Origin: Pectinatus brassicae
GTDB taxonomy: Bacteria > Bacillota > Negativicutes > Selenomonadales > Selenomonadaceae
Assembly (NCBI RefSeq): GCF_014201835.1
Contig: NZ_JACHFH010000019.1
Span: 1-51,536, forward strand
Reading direction: 5' to 3'
Length of the DNA stretch: 51,536 bases
Below are positions 1 to 7,621 of the stretch, in pieces. The translations under genes and the position numbers were made by a program. Under the pieces are notes generated by a model. That model was not told where the DNA came from. It saw only the letters and a list, made by a program, of their open reading frames with translations, and made no database searches. How positions within the stretch are numbered: position 1 is the first letter of the stretch; every line of letters begins with the position of its first letter.

Positions 1-19
1 GGTGCCAAATTTTAAGCCG

Positions 20-907
20 TTATGCGGCAAAACATGGGAGCAGGTTTTGGCAAATGTCTTGGGCAAGGCAAGGACAAAAACGGCGAGCAACAACAATATG
101 ACACTGAAAATCAGTACGTTTACCTAGCTTGATAATACGATTCTCAGCCATTGTTGATGCCCAAACTAAATTACTCCGAGCCGTATAATCTTCTGGATTT
201 TTTATTGCCGCCCGCAAATTACGAATAACACTCTTCATTAATGCCTCAGAAATATCGTCTGATACATTATCTTCATCGGGCGCACTAAAATAAATTTCCA
301 TAATATGACTAAGCGTATCAAAACCACCGGACACCATCTGAAATTCAGGTACACTATAAGTATAAACGGGATCAAGCAGAGCAAATTGTGCATTACAAAC
401 AGGGTAATCCCTGCCTGTCTTTATTTTTAATGCTTCATTGGTAATAACCGCACCACCGTTCATTTCGCTGCCCGTTCCAGATACCGTCAAAATAATCCCT
501 AATGGAACAACAGGAAAATCGATAATGCCTGGTTTTGACCAAAAATCGTCCCAGATATCACCATCGTATGCTGCTGCTAAAGAAATAGCTTTACAGCAAT
601 CCATAACCGAACCGCCTCCTACAGCTAAAATCAAATCAATATGTTGTTCTTTTGCTAAGTCAGCACCTTCCTGCACTTTAGCGTAAGTTGGATTTGACAT
701 AATTCCTGAAAATTCAATAACACACTTTCCTGCCTGTTCCAATATTTCCTTAAGTTCATCATATATACCATTTTTTTTAATCGAGCCGCCGCCATATGCC
801 AGCATTACATTTTTTCCATATTTACCAAGTAATTCAGGAAGATGTGTTTTTACACATTCTTTACCAAAATAGGCTTTGGTAGAATTCTCAAATACAAAAT
901 TTTGCAT
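20..907 (-). pseudogene. Iron-containing alcohol dehydrogenase, 3' part lost (chimeric end)
   Basis: This looks like an NAD(P)H-dependent butanol/alcohol dehydrogenase of the iron-type (BDH/YqdH) family, which interconverts aldehydes and alcohols. Visible family features are the GGGS nucleotide-binding motifs near residues 40 and 98, SGTGSEMN, and the metal-ligand segment GGFDTLSHIMEIYF. The reading frame starts at an ATG at 907 and is normal up to TDFQCH (residue 270, about base 98). There the family should continue with an H-rich metal-binding stretch (EHQLG-like) and about 110 more residues. Instead 25 unrelated residues follow and the frame stops at base 20. None of the three frames restores the family sequence, so this is a junction with other DNA rather than a simple frameshift. 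It is divergent from the MerR-type gene at 1019. The activity is probably lost, because half of the iron ligands would be missing. Confidence 0.8.
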
Positions 908-958
908 ATTTATTATTCCTCATTTCTTGAATTTAATTTTTTATCATGTTATAATTCG

Positions 959-989
959 AGTATATTCCCCGGTAGTAGCAACCGGTCAA
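959..989 (-). promoter_or_regulatory. MerR-type promoter of the alcohol dehydrogenase gene (19-bp spacer with dyad)
   Basis: On the minus strand a TTGACC -35 box (984-989) and a TATACT -10 box (959-964) are separated by exactly 19 bp. The spacer holds an inverted repeat, CCGGT (969-973) and ACCGG (981-985). An over-long 19-bp spacer with a centred dyad is the hallmark of promoters activated by DNA-twisting MerR regulators. The divergent regulator gene beside it is the likely activator and may also repress itself from here. Confidence 0.8.
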
Positions 990-1018
990 GTATTTTTTTT
1001 ATTTTAAGGAGAATTTTT

Positions 1019-1408
1019 ATGTATACAATGAAAGAAATCTGCCAAGAAGCAGATATGAATTATGAAACCTTGAAATTCTACTGTAATCAGGGTCTCATTC
1101 CCAATGTAAAACGGGATAAAAATAATCATCGTATATTTGATGAGAAAAATCTTGCCTGGATAAAAAGCCTTATATGTCTAAAAAATTGTGATATGAGCAT
1201 TGCTGAAATGAAAGAATACCTGAATTTATGTCTAGCCGGACCAGCTACTATTGCTAGCCGCCAAATAATGCTGGCAAAAAAACAACAGCTCTTAAAAGAA
1301 CAAATTAATAAATTAAATGAAGCAGTAGCATATATTGATTGGAAGCAACAGCTTTATAATGACATTTTAACGGGAAAAGAACCCTATATTAGTAATTTGA
1401 TACCGTAA
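1019..1408 (+). CDS. MerR family transcriptional regulator, AdhR-like
   Basis: A 129-residue regulator with an N-terminal MerR winged-helix DNA-binding domain (residues 1-70; YTMKEICQEADMNYETLKFY, then the wing with NHRIFDEKNL) and a C-terminal dimerisation coiled coil (about 80-120). The start is the ATG at 1019, with AAGGAG at 1006-1011; a longer in-frame extension upstream has no ribosome site and runs over the divergent gene. Cys53 lies where the aldehyde-reactive cysteine of Bacillus AdhR sits, and Cys57 is close by. With the divergent alcohol dehydrogenase and the 19-bp-spacer promoter this suggests an aldehyde or electrophile sensor. The effector is inferred. Confidence 0.85.
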   Translation: MYTMKEICQEADMNYETLKFYCNQGLIPNVKRDKNNHRIFDEKNLAWIKSLICLKNCDMSIAEMKEYLNLCLAGPATIASRQIMLAKKQQLLKEQINKLNEAVAYIDWKQQLYNDILTGKEPYISNLIP

Positions 1409-1423
1409 TATGCTGTGTTAAAT

Positions 1424-1483
1424 ATAATAAGCGAGAAAACACCGCCAAACCTATTGATTTAGCGGTGTTTTCTCGCTTATTAT
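1424..1483. terminator. Bidirectional terminator between convergent genes
   Basis: A perfect inverted repeat with 22-bp arms (1424-1445 and 1462-1483) and a 16-nt loop lies between the MerR-type gene (plus) and the TPM gene (minus). The arms contain CGAGAAAACACCGC. The AT-rich arm ends serve as U-tract in both directions. Confidence 0.8.
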
Positions 1484-1494
1484 AAGAGTTTATG

Positions 1495-2010
1495 TTATTT
1501 TTCTTTATTAATTGCTTCTATTAAAGCATTATATCCATTAACTATTCCCTGATTATAATCTTTTTTCTTAAAAGATGGAAACATTTTTTCCCGCAGTATT
1601 TCACCTACTTTACCATCGTTTAAACTGCCTTCTAAACCGTAGCCTACCTCAATACGAGCCTTCTTATCATCGGCAGCAACTAAAATCAATATACCTTTAT
1701 TTGTATCCTTATCACCAATTCCCAGCTGCCTGAATAATTTATTGCTGTATTCTTTTATATCAGCACCATTCAGTGATTTTATTGTAAACACGGTTATTTG
1801 AACATGTTGTTTTTGATATAATTCATGACTGTTTTTTTCAAGATACTCTTTTGTCTTCCCATCTAAAACATTAGCCCGGTCTTGAACATATGTTGTATAT
1901 TCTGGTGATGACGATAAAGCAATTTTATTTTTATCGTTTGCTGATGAACCGCAGCCAGTAACAACAGACAATATAAAAACACATAATAATACATATTTTA
2001 CAATTTTCAT
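1495..2010 (-). CDS. TPM-domain lipoprotein
   Basis: A 171-residue protein with a lipoprotein signal peptide (hydrophobic residues 5-17, lipobox VTGC, Cys20) and one TPM domain (PF04536/DUF477, about residues 38-167). Domain marks are VQDRANVLDGKTKEYLE, the GILILVA strand, and the AxIEVGYGLEG motif followed by DGKVGEIL. TPM proteins usually have a C-terminal transmembrane helix and a Gly-rich tail; both are absent, so this one is probably held on the membrane by its lipid. It lies downstream of lemA, from which it is separated by a hairpin. LemA and TPM genes are commonly neighbours. Enzymatic activity in this family is uncertain. Confidence 0.8.
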   Translation of the reverse strand: MKIVKYVLLCVFILSVVTGCGSSANDKNKIALSSSPEYTTYVQDRANVLDGKTKEYLEKNSHELYQKQHVQITVFTIKSLNGADIKEYSNKLFRQLGIGDKDTNKGILILVAADDKKARIEVGYGLEGSLNDGKVGEILREKMFPSFKKKDYNQGIVNGYNALIEAINKEK

Positions 2011-2031
2011 AGAAATATCATATCCTTTACG

Positions 2032-2075
2032 AAAAGGGCTGTCGCACCTTAATAAATATGTGCGACAGCCCTTTT
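2032..2075 (-). terminator. Hairpin/terminator between lemA and the TPM gene
   Basis: A perfect 16-bp inverted repeat (2032-2047 and 2060-2075) ends in four T on the minus strand. It lies after the lemA stop and before the TPM gene, so it could end or attenuate the six-gene minus-strand transcript. Confidence 0.65.
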
Positions 2076-2081
2076 TATATT

Positions 2082-2651
2082 TTAGTTAAAATTTACCGTT
2101 GGTGCTTTCGCAGCAGCAGCTTCCGCCTTAAAATATTCTTTTGGCTGGAAACCATTAATATTGGCAATAAAATTAGTCGGTATTCGCTTAATATCGATAT
2201 TATACTGCTGTGCCGCATCATCATAGTCTTTTCTGGCAATACTAAGGCGATTTTCAGTGCCTGCCAATTCATCCATTAAACGGGTAAATTGCTTATCTGC
2301 TTTTAACTCAGGATATCTTTGCACTACAACCATAAACCGGCTTAACACACCAGTTAAATTACTGTCAGCCTGGGCTTTGGCCGTAGGTGTTTTGGCACTA
2401 AGCATTTGCGACTGGGCAGCTGCAAAATCCTGCATAATTTTTTCTTCGTGAATAGAATAACCTTCTACTGTATTTACTAAATTAGGGATTAAATCAGCCC
2501 GTCGTTGATAATTATTTTCTACCTGTGCCCATTTATTGGAAACAGTTTCATTCTGGGTAATTAAACTATTATATGAACTGAAAAACCATGCCACTACTGC
2601 TACACAAATTATAATAAAAACGCCGCCTACACCTGCTACAATTTTTTTCAT
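2082..2651 (-). CDS. lemA: LemA family protein
   Basis: A 189-residue LemA family protein: one N-terminal transmembrane helix (residues 4-27) followed by the helical LemA domain. Family marks are NKWAQVENNYQRRADLIPNL (about 40-60), the NTVEGY segment, and ARKDYDDAAQQYN (about 139-151). The length matches the family (185-195). Function in bacteria is poorly known; LemA proteins often occur with TPM proteins and appear in envelope-stress neighbourhoods. Here it sits between an acidic/Gly-rich small protein and a TPM lipoprotein, in a run that begins with XpaC- and TelA-like genes. Confidence 0.92.
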   Translation of the reverse strand: MKKIVAGVGGVFIIICVAVVAWFFSSYNSLITQNETVSNKWAQVENNYQRRADLIPNLVNTVEGYSIHEEKIMQDFAAAQSQMLSAKTPTAKAQADSNLTGVLSRFMVVVQRYPELKADKQFTRLMDELAGTENRLSIARKDYDDAAQQYNIDIKRIPTNFIANINGFQPKEYFKAEAAAAKAPTVNFN

Positions 2652-2675
2652 AAAATTAAAAATCTCCCTTTATTA

Positions 2676-3062
2676 TTAATCGTCAAAATCACTATCATCA
2701 CTAAAACTATCTGAATCCCAGGAATCATCAGCACCACCGCCACCGGAACTGCCCCCGCCAAAAGCATCATCAAATCCATCATTGATATCAAAATCATTAT
2801 CTAAACTGTCACGATGGCGTGACCGCATAGTTTCATTTAATATTTCGCCCAGCAGCATCCCTGTTAACAGTCCTGATGAACTGTCCTGATGCTGCGTATC
2901 ATGATATTCGTTTTGCGGAATATATTCATTATTATTAGGATATTTATTCTTTATATTTTTTAAATCGTCTTGTAGATTAGCATTGGTCGGATTTTTTATT
3001 GGTACTATGGCTTGTTTCTTTTTTTTGCCAGTAAGCCAATACCAAAACCTTGTTAAAAACAT
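2676..3062 (-). CDS. Unknown protein with acidic Gly-rich tail
   Basis: I do not recognise the full protein (128 residues). It starts with a short aromatic hydrophobic segment (FLTRFWYWL) followed by a KKKK cluster, which suits peripheral membrane contact but is too short for a helix that spans. The middle is polar with a small GLLTGMLLGEIL patch, and the last 45 residues are very acidic with GGGSSGGGG near residue 105. That Gly/Ser tail ending in DD-rich sequence resembles the tails of TPM (YgcG-like) membrane proteins, a part the TPM protein of this operon lacks. It sits 24 bp upstream of lemA, clearly in the same transcript. Any functional statement beyond this is inference. Confidence 0.75.
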   Translation of the reverse strand: MFLTRFWYWLTGKKKKQAIVPIKNPTNANLQDDLKNIKNKYPNNNEYIPQNEYHDTQHQDSSSGLLTGMLLGEILNETMRSRHRDSLDNDFDINDGFDDAFGGGSSGGGGADDSWDSDSFSDDSDFDD

Positions 3063-3109
3063 CGTCTTTCCTCCTTAGTACTGTTGTATATACCTGCGCA
3101 TCATTCTTG

Positions 3110-3940
3110 TTATTTATCACTTATCATTTTCAAGATATTAGCCTGGTCTTTTTCCACTAACTCCCGCAAATCAGTTATCTCTTTTTCCTTCTTGTTAAAA
3201 AAACCGCTCGTTAGGTATATTTTATCATTATATTGTTTTAATTTCTTCTTTATCTTTAATCTTTTTAAATATAGATTATAGCAATCTATTAAATAATTGA
3301 TATTGGCATCCTTAACAATCAATGTATTAAGCAAATATCTTAGCATTCTTTTATTATGCCAATTTAATTTTATACTAAACAGAAAAACAAATATAAATAA
3401 CCAGATAATACTGCTGCCAAACACAGCAACTGTGGCCAATAACTGATCAGTAATATACTCATGCAGCAAATAACTACTGCCAACCATCGTCCCTAAACAA
3501 ATAACTATATCCGAACACAAAAATATCGATAGTAGATTTTTGATTGGATAGTGCCATATAAATTGTCCCGATTCTGGTTCATTATATATTTCTATTAAAT
3601 TGAAATTGTTTTTCAATATCAGATAGTAATGGCTGTCATTTGTTACAATAAAGTTTTTTAAAACAGTAAGCATTGCACATATTTGTTGTAATAATACTGT
3701 TTTATTTATATTTTGAAATGATATATGCTTAATGCATATCTTATCATCTTCCAATTGGATAGTTATATTAGGAAAAAACAGCTTAAAAACATTTTTTATA
3801 GTATCTTCCTGCTTTGTCAGTCTATTAACACTACTTAAATCCAGAACAATATTCGGCAATTCCTGTTTTAAGGCCATAATAATTGCTGATTCATCAGCAA
3901 TGTTAAATTTTATATTGGTCTGATATACATTTGCCTTCAT
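3110..3940 (-). CDS. Unknown membrane protein with two central TM helices
   Basis: A 276-residue protein I cannot assign. It has an N-terminal soluble part (1-134), two transmembrane helices (about 136-158 and 167-190) and a C-terminal Lys-rich coiled-coil-like region (216-276). A GGTGG ribosome site precedes the ATG at 3940. It lies between the TelA-like gene (32 bp upstream) and the acidic small protein gene, so it belongs to the same operon and probably works at the membrane with them. Confidence 0.75.
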   Translation of the reverse strand: MKANVYQTNIKFNIADESAIIMALKQELPNIVLDLSSVNRLTKQEDTIKNVFKLFFPNITIQLEDDKICIKHISFQNINKTVLLQQICAMLTVLKNFIVTNDSHYYLILKNNFNLIEIYNEPESGQFIWHYPIKNLLSIFLCSDIVICLGTMVGSSYLLHEYITDQLLATVAVFGSSIIWLFIFVFLFSIKLNWHNKRMLRYLLNTLIVKDANINYLIDCYNLYLKRLKIKKKLKQYNDKIYLTSGFFNKKEKEITDLRELVEKDQANILKMISDK

Positions 3941-3972
3941 TTTACCACCTATTAATAATATTATAACATCTA

Positions 3973-5121
3973 TTATTTATCAGCCTGTTGTTTTGACATT
4001 GATGCCAATAAAGTGTTCTTTAGTTCAGTTTCAATAGTTTTGAGCTCTACCTCAGCCTGCTGACGCACTTTACTGCCATCCTGCTGAATAGCTATAGTCT
4101 GGCGAATTGTTTCTATAATATCGCGGTTTGTTTCTTTTAATGTTTCAATATCAATTATACCTCGTTCATTTTCTTTGGCCGTATTGATTGATGTTTCTTT
4201 TAATAATTTGGCATTGCCTTTTAACAGCTCATTGGTCATATCCGATACTGCCCGATTCATTTCTAAAACCTTAGTTTGTCTATCGATGCCGATCGTCAAT
4301 ATCATTTGGTTTTTCCATAAAGGAATTGTATTATAAATAACATTTTGCACACGGTCTATCAATAACTTATTGTTATTTTGAATCAGACGGATCTGCGGTG
4401 CAGTTTGCATCGCAATCGTGCGGCTTATTTTTAAATCATGCACTTTTTTCTCAAAACGATTTATGGTGTTTTCCAAATCATTTACTGCCTGCAATGCCAT
4501 CTCATTAGTAGAGCTGGCCGCTTCCTGTTTTATTTTTGGTAAAACAATCTGCTGCAATTCCTGTGTTTTTTCTTCACCGGCCTTAATATAAATATTAAGG
4601 TTCTTAAAATATTCAAGATTTTTGTTGGACAGTTCATCAAACAGGGCTATATCTTTTTGTAATACTATCTTGTTTTTTTCTAATTCAGCTGTTATTTTTT
4701 CCATTTCAGTTGAGAGTTTATTATATTTTGTTATCATCTTTTGCGCTGAATTAAAAAGCTTACTTACTCCGGGGATTTTCTTTAAAAACCCACTTTTATT
4801 ATCTTCATCAAACTCTTCCAATCGACCAACAAGATTTTGCAGTAATTCCCCAACATAACCGCCATCTTTAGTTCTTACCTGCTCCAATACACTATTGGAG
4901 AACTGTGATATATTATTTTGGGCAGTATTACCAAATTGGATAACTGCATTTGTATCCAAAATATCAATACTGTCTTTTATACTTTCAATATTTTTCCTGT
5001 CTTCTTCATCAAAAGTCATTGTTTCCTGCTTAAAATCAATTTCTTTATCAACCGGCTTATCAATTGCATCTGTATTTTTCTTGGGATTTAATAATGTTTC
5101 AAGATTTATTTCATTAGCCAT
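3973..5121 (-). CDS. telA: TelA family protein (toxic anion resistance)
   Basis: A 382-residue TelA/KlaA family protein (PF05816), mostly helical and coiled-coil, of the usual length. Family marks are the FGNTAQNNISQFSNSVLEQV start of the core near residue 62, a FLKKIPG segment near 112, and NTLLASM close to the C-terminus. No membrane segment is visible, so it is probably cytoplasmic or peripheral. Members are linked to tellurite and other stress resistance, but the biochemical role is not established. The XpaC-like gene precedes it by 17 bp, the same pairing as in Bacillus (xpaC-yaaN), which supports a shared complex. GGGAG lies before the ATG at 5121. Confidence 0.9.
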   Translation of the reverse strand: MANEINLETLLNPKKNTDAIDKPVDKEIDFKQETMTFDEEDRKNIESIKDSIDILDTNAVIQFGNTAQNNISQFSNSVLEQVRTKDGGYVGELLQNLVGRLEEFDEDNKSGFLKKIPGVSKLFNSAQKMITKYNKLSTEMEKITAELEKNKIVLQKDIALFDELSNKNLEYFKNLNIYIKAGEEKTQELQQIVLPKIKQEAASSTNEMALQAVNDLENTINRFEKKVHDLKISRTIAMQTAPQIRLIQNNNKLLIDRVQNVIYNTIPLWKNQMILTIGIDRQTKVLEMNRAVSDMTNELLKGNAKLLKETSINTAKENERGIIDIETLKETNRDIIETIRQTIAIQQDGSKVRQQAEVELKTIETELKNTLLASMSKQQADK

Positions 5122-5138
5122 ACTTCATAGCTCCCTTA

Positions 5139-5867
5139 TTATTTATATAAAAAAAAGGCCAGCCAACATACTATAAATAGTATATATTCAATGCCAAGCA
5201 GTACAATTTCCCTTGGTATCTTTGTTAATTTTATTCTGAATGGCATACTGCTGTATTTTCTTTTTTCTTTGTTGTTATTTTCGCCCACCAAGACATCTTT
5301 TGTCAATACTATATTCTTTTTTAAAGCAGCTTTATTTATTGCTATTGGCTTTAATGCCAGTTCATCAATTGACTGCTGCATGACTTTCAAAGAAATATCT
5401 AAATCCAAAAATTTGCTATTCACTAATTCATCATAAAAATTGGCATATAATTTAAGCATTTGCCTAGCTGTCTGCTTTATCTTACTTTCCTTAGCCTTTT
5501 TCTTATTCTCATCTAAAATAATGGATAACTGACAAAACTCCTGCACAAATTTTGCTAAATCAGCCTGACAATAATCAATAAAATTTCCAGCCGCAGCAAC
5601 AGCTGTCGGCTGTTTATTCATAAAAAACAATATATTTACTCCGATTAGCTGTAAATCCTGCACTACTGATACCATTTCTTTATCAGCTATTTTTTCTGCC
5701 AGCTTATCAATTATTTTATAATCAGCAACAGCCCTTGTATAACGCTGCTGGTAAAATTCCTGTCGTTCTTTATCTATATTCAAATGCGAAAAATCAAGTT
5801 TATTGCTCAAGACAATTTCTTTATTGCTGTCTTGTTTGTATTTTTCTTCTTCAAGGTCTTTTTGCAT
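5139..5867 (-). CDS. xpaC: XpaC-like protein (5-bromo-4-chloroindolyl phosphate hydrolysis family)
   Basis: A 242-residue protein with an XpaC-like helical domain (about 40-180; RYTRAVADYKIIDKLAEKI, the YCQADLAKF region, and a TARQMLKLYANFYDEL segment) and a single C-terminal transmembrane helix (219-241), so it is probably tail-anchored with the domain in the cytoplasm. The Bacillus family name comes from a phenotype and does not prove that it is a phosphatase. It is the first gene of the minus-strand cassette, with GAGG 8 bp before the ATG. The assignment rests on pattern and on the downstream TelA-like gene. Confidence 0.75.
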   Translation of the reverse strand: MQKDLEEEKYKQDSNKEIVLSNKLDFSHLNIDKERQEFYQQRYTRAVADYKIIDKLAEKIADKEMVSVVQDLQLIGVNILFFMNKQPTAVAAAGNFIDYCQADLAKFVQEFCQLSIILDENKKKAKESKIKQTARQMLKLYANFYDELVNSKFLDLDISLKVMQQSIDELALKPIAINKAALKKNIVLTKDVLVGENNNKEKRKYSSMPFRIKLTKIPREIVLLGIEYILFIVCWLAFFLYK

Positions 5868-5942
5868 TATGTTAACCTCATTGCTTATTTTTATTGCTAG
5901 TTTTAGTTTACCATAACAGTTTTATTTTAGCTAACTAAATAA

Positions 5943-5983
5943 CCCCCAGGGGAGCTTGTAAAAAAATATCAGAAGTTTATACT
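5943..5983 (+). promoter_or_regulatory. Putative promoter with GC dyad upstream of the small metal-domain gene
   Basis: A TTGTAA -35 box (5956-5961) and TATACT -10 box (5978-5983) are 16 bp apart. Just upstream is the dyad CCCC-CA-GGGG (5943-5952), conspicuous in an AT-rich intergenic region. C-tract/G-tract dyads of this kind resemble CsoR-type copper operators, but that link is inference. Confidence 0.45.
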
Positions 5984-6025
5984 TTTATTTATAGTTAATA
6001 ACAATTTAGATAAGGGGCAATTATA

Positions 6026-6268
6026 ATGTGTAAAGAATGTGGCTGTGCTTCAGTTGGTAAAAATACCCGCTTGCAATTTACCGTAAATGGTTATACCAAT
6101 GAAAATGCTAAAGAAATGGAAAAAAACCTTCTAGGTTTAGCCGGAGTATTATTTGTACATATTCATGCTCATGATGGTGCAACAACAGTTGATTATAATC
6201 CTGAAAAAACAAAACTTACCGATATAATTAATTTATTTAATAAATCGGGGTTAGAAGCAGCTTTATAA
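6026..6268 (+). CDS. Small heavy-metal-associated-domain-like protein with N-terminal CxxCxC
   Basis: An 80-residue soluble protein. It begins with MCKECGCA, giving three cysteines in a CxxCxC cluster, and then has a ferredoxin-like HMA pattern: LQFTVNGYTNENAKEMEKNL as strand-helix, GVLFVHIHAHDGATTVDYNP as two strands, and LTDIINLFNKSG as the last helix. The usual metal loop GMxCxxC of copper chaperones is replaced by NGYTNEN without cysteine. If metal is bound, the N-terminal cysteines or the HIHAHD histidines would have to do it. The gene stands alone with its own promoter and a strong terminator. Confidence 0.7.
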   Translation: MCKECGCASVGKNTRLQFTVNGYTNENAKEMEKNLLGLAGVLFVHIHAHDGATTVDYNPEKTKLTDIINLFNKSGLEAAL

Positions 6269-6282
6269 GCAAAATTTTTGTA

Positions 6283-6329
6283 TAAATGAGCCAGTATTAT
6301 CATCATTATTGATAATACTGGCTCATTTA
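6283..6329. terminator. Bidirectional terminator of the small metal-domain gene and the phosphatase gene
   Basis: Perfect 20-bp arms (6283-6302 and 6310-6329) with a 7-nt loop, followed on the plus strand by TTTTG. The right arm covers the stop codon of the convergent gene ending at 6327. Confidence 0.8.
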
Positions 6330-7596
6330 TTTTGTAATTGTAACATTATCAATTATTTTACCATCAGGCAAATAGCACTTTATGATAAGTTCTTTGTTAT
6401 CTGCCTGCAGTGTTAAATAATTATCTGTTTCCGGCTGCGGGGCAATAACCTTGTCAAACGGATTATCTATCCAAAGCTTAGGATAGCGCACATTACCGGC
6501 TACACCAGTAACAATATAAAACGGCCCCTTATCCGCCCGTTTAAAATTGTAAATCTGTCCCCGATTACGATATGTATGATAATGTGCTGTAAAAACCACA
6601 TCAATTCCCAGTTCATCAAATAACGGCATAAAAATTTCGCCTATATCTGTAAAACCTTCTTTTCTTTCCGGGCGATTATATATACGATAACTTAATACAT
6701 CCTTATGTATAAGCACTATCTTCCATTTTTTTGCACTATGCTCCATATCAGCACGCAGCCATTTTTTTTGTTCATCAATAATTTCTTGTTTTAAATCTCT
6801 CAATTCATCCCATTGGCTGTTAAGAACACTAAAGTGAACCGGACCATAATCAAACGAATAGTAATAGCGTTTAAACTTACTGCTGTTATTATCCGGCACA
6901 ATAAAATAATTTAAAAAAGCTTGCGGCTTACGCACCTGCCATTTTAAATCATACATCTCATGATTCCCCATAATCGGGGCAATCGGCATCCGTTCAATTA
7001 TTCCCCCCAGTGCTTCAAACCAAGCCTGCCACTGCTGCTTATCTTCTCCATTATCAACAAGATCGCCCATATTGATAAAAAAATCCGCATCAATATTTCG
7101 TTTCGCAGCATTCTGCGCCAGATTTTTCCAATCTGAATAATTATTCGACTGTGAATCGGGGAAAAGCAATGCCTTACAATAATCATCGTTAGCTGTCTTT
7201 AAATCATACCACCGACTGTTTTTATCTTCATCACATATACGATATTCATATATATTATTAGGCAGCAAATTATCTATATCTACACTATATTGGTAATTTA
7301 TTTGCTCGTTATCTGAAAATGAATCATCTCTTACTTTTAAGATATTAAACTTCTTTTTCTCTTATTTCCAGTCGCGGTGCTATCGCCGCCTGTTCCAGCT
7401 GCCACATTATGCAGCGGCTTATATTGTTATTTTTTTCTACAATCTGTCGTACATTTTTTACTGCTAAAAACTTTTTAATTCTGCTGTCACTATCGGGCCA
7501 AAAAGAAGTATCTCGCTTAAAAACTACACAGCCCGCTGCTATTGCTGCTGTAATAATAAACCCACGCCGCGATATTTTCTTGTCTAATTTTTTCAT
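6327..7596 (-). pseudogene. Tat-exported purple-acid-phosphatase-like metallophosphoesterase, frameshifted
   Basis: Two frames together make one protein of about 420 residues. The 5' frame (7596 to 7345, 83 aa) has a Tat signal (SRRGF, then a hydrophobic stretch) and the first strands of a fibronectin-like purple-acid-phosphatase N domain. The 3' frame continues it (REKKFNILKVRDD, then the ...DNLLPNNIYEYRI end of that domain) and carries the metallophosphoesterase core: FPDSQSNNY, MGDLVDNG, MGNHE and TAHYHTY. Stops in both frames confine the shift to 7350-7361, which holds a run of five A (plus 7354-7358). Skipping one base restores the frame, so a one-base insertion, or a sequencing error in the homopolymer, is most likely. 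The expected product would act on phosphate esters outside the cytoplasmic membrane. Downstream of the ThrE gene by 25 bp. Confidence 0.82.
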
Positions 7597-7621
7597 TCTG
7601 CATCCTTCATATCAATAATTA

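Noticed and set aside
1-120. Simple frameshift as explanation for the short dehydrogenase
   Set aside because: None of the three frames of bases 1-97 resumes the family sequence after TDFQCH.
3973-5867. Calling the TelA/XpaC pair a proven tellurite-resistance or phosphatase system
   Set aside because: The family names derive from phenotypes; the sequences alone do not show tellurite resistance or phosphatase activity.
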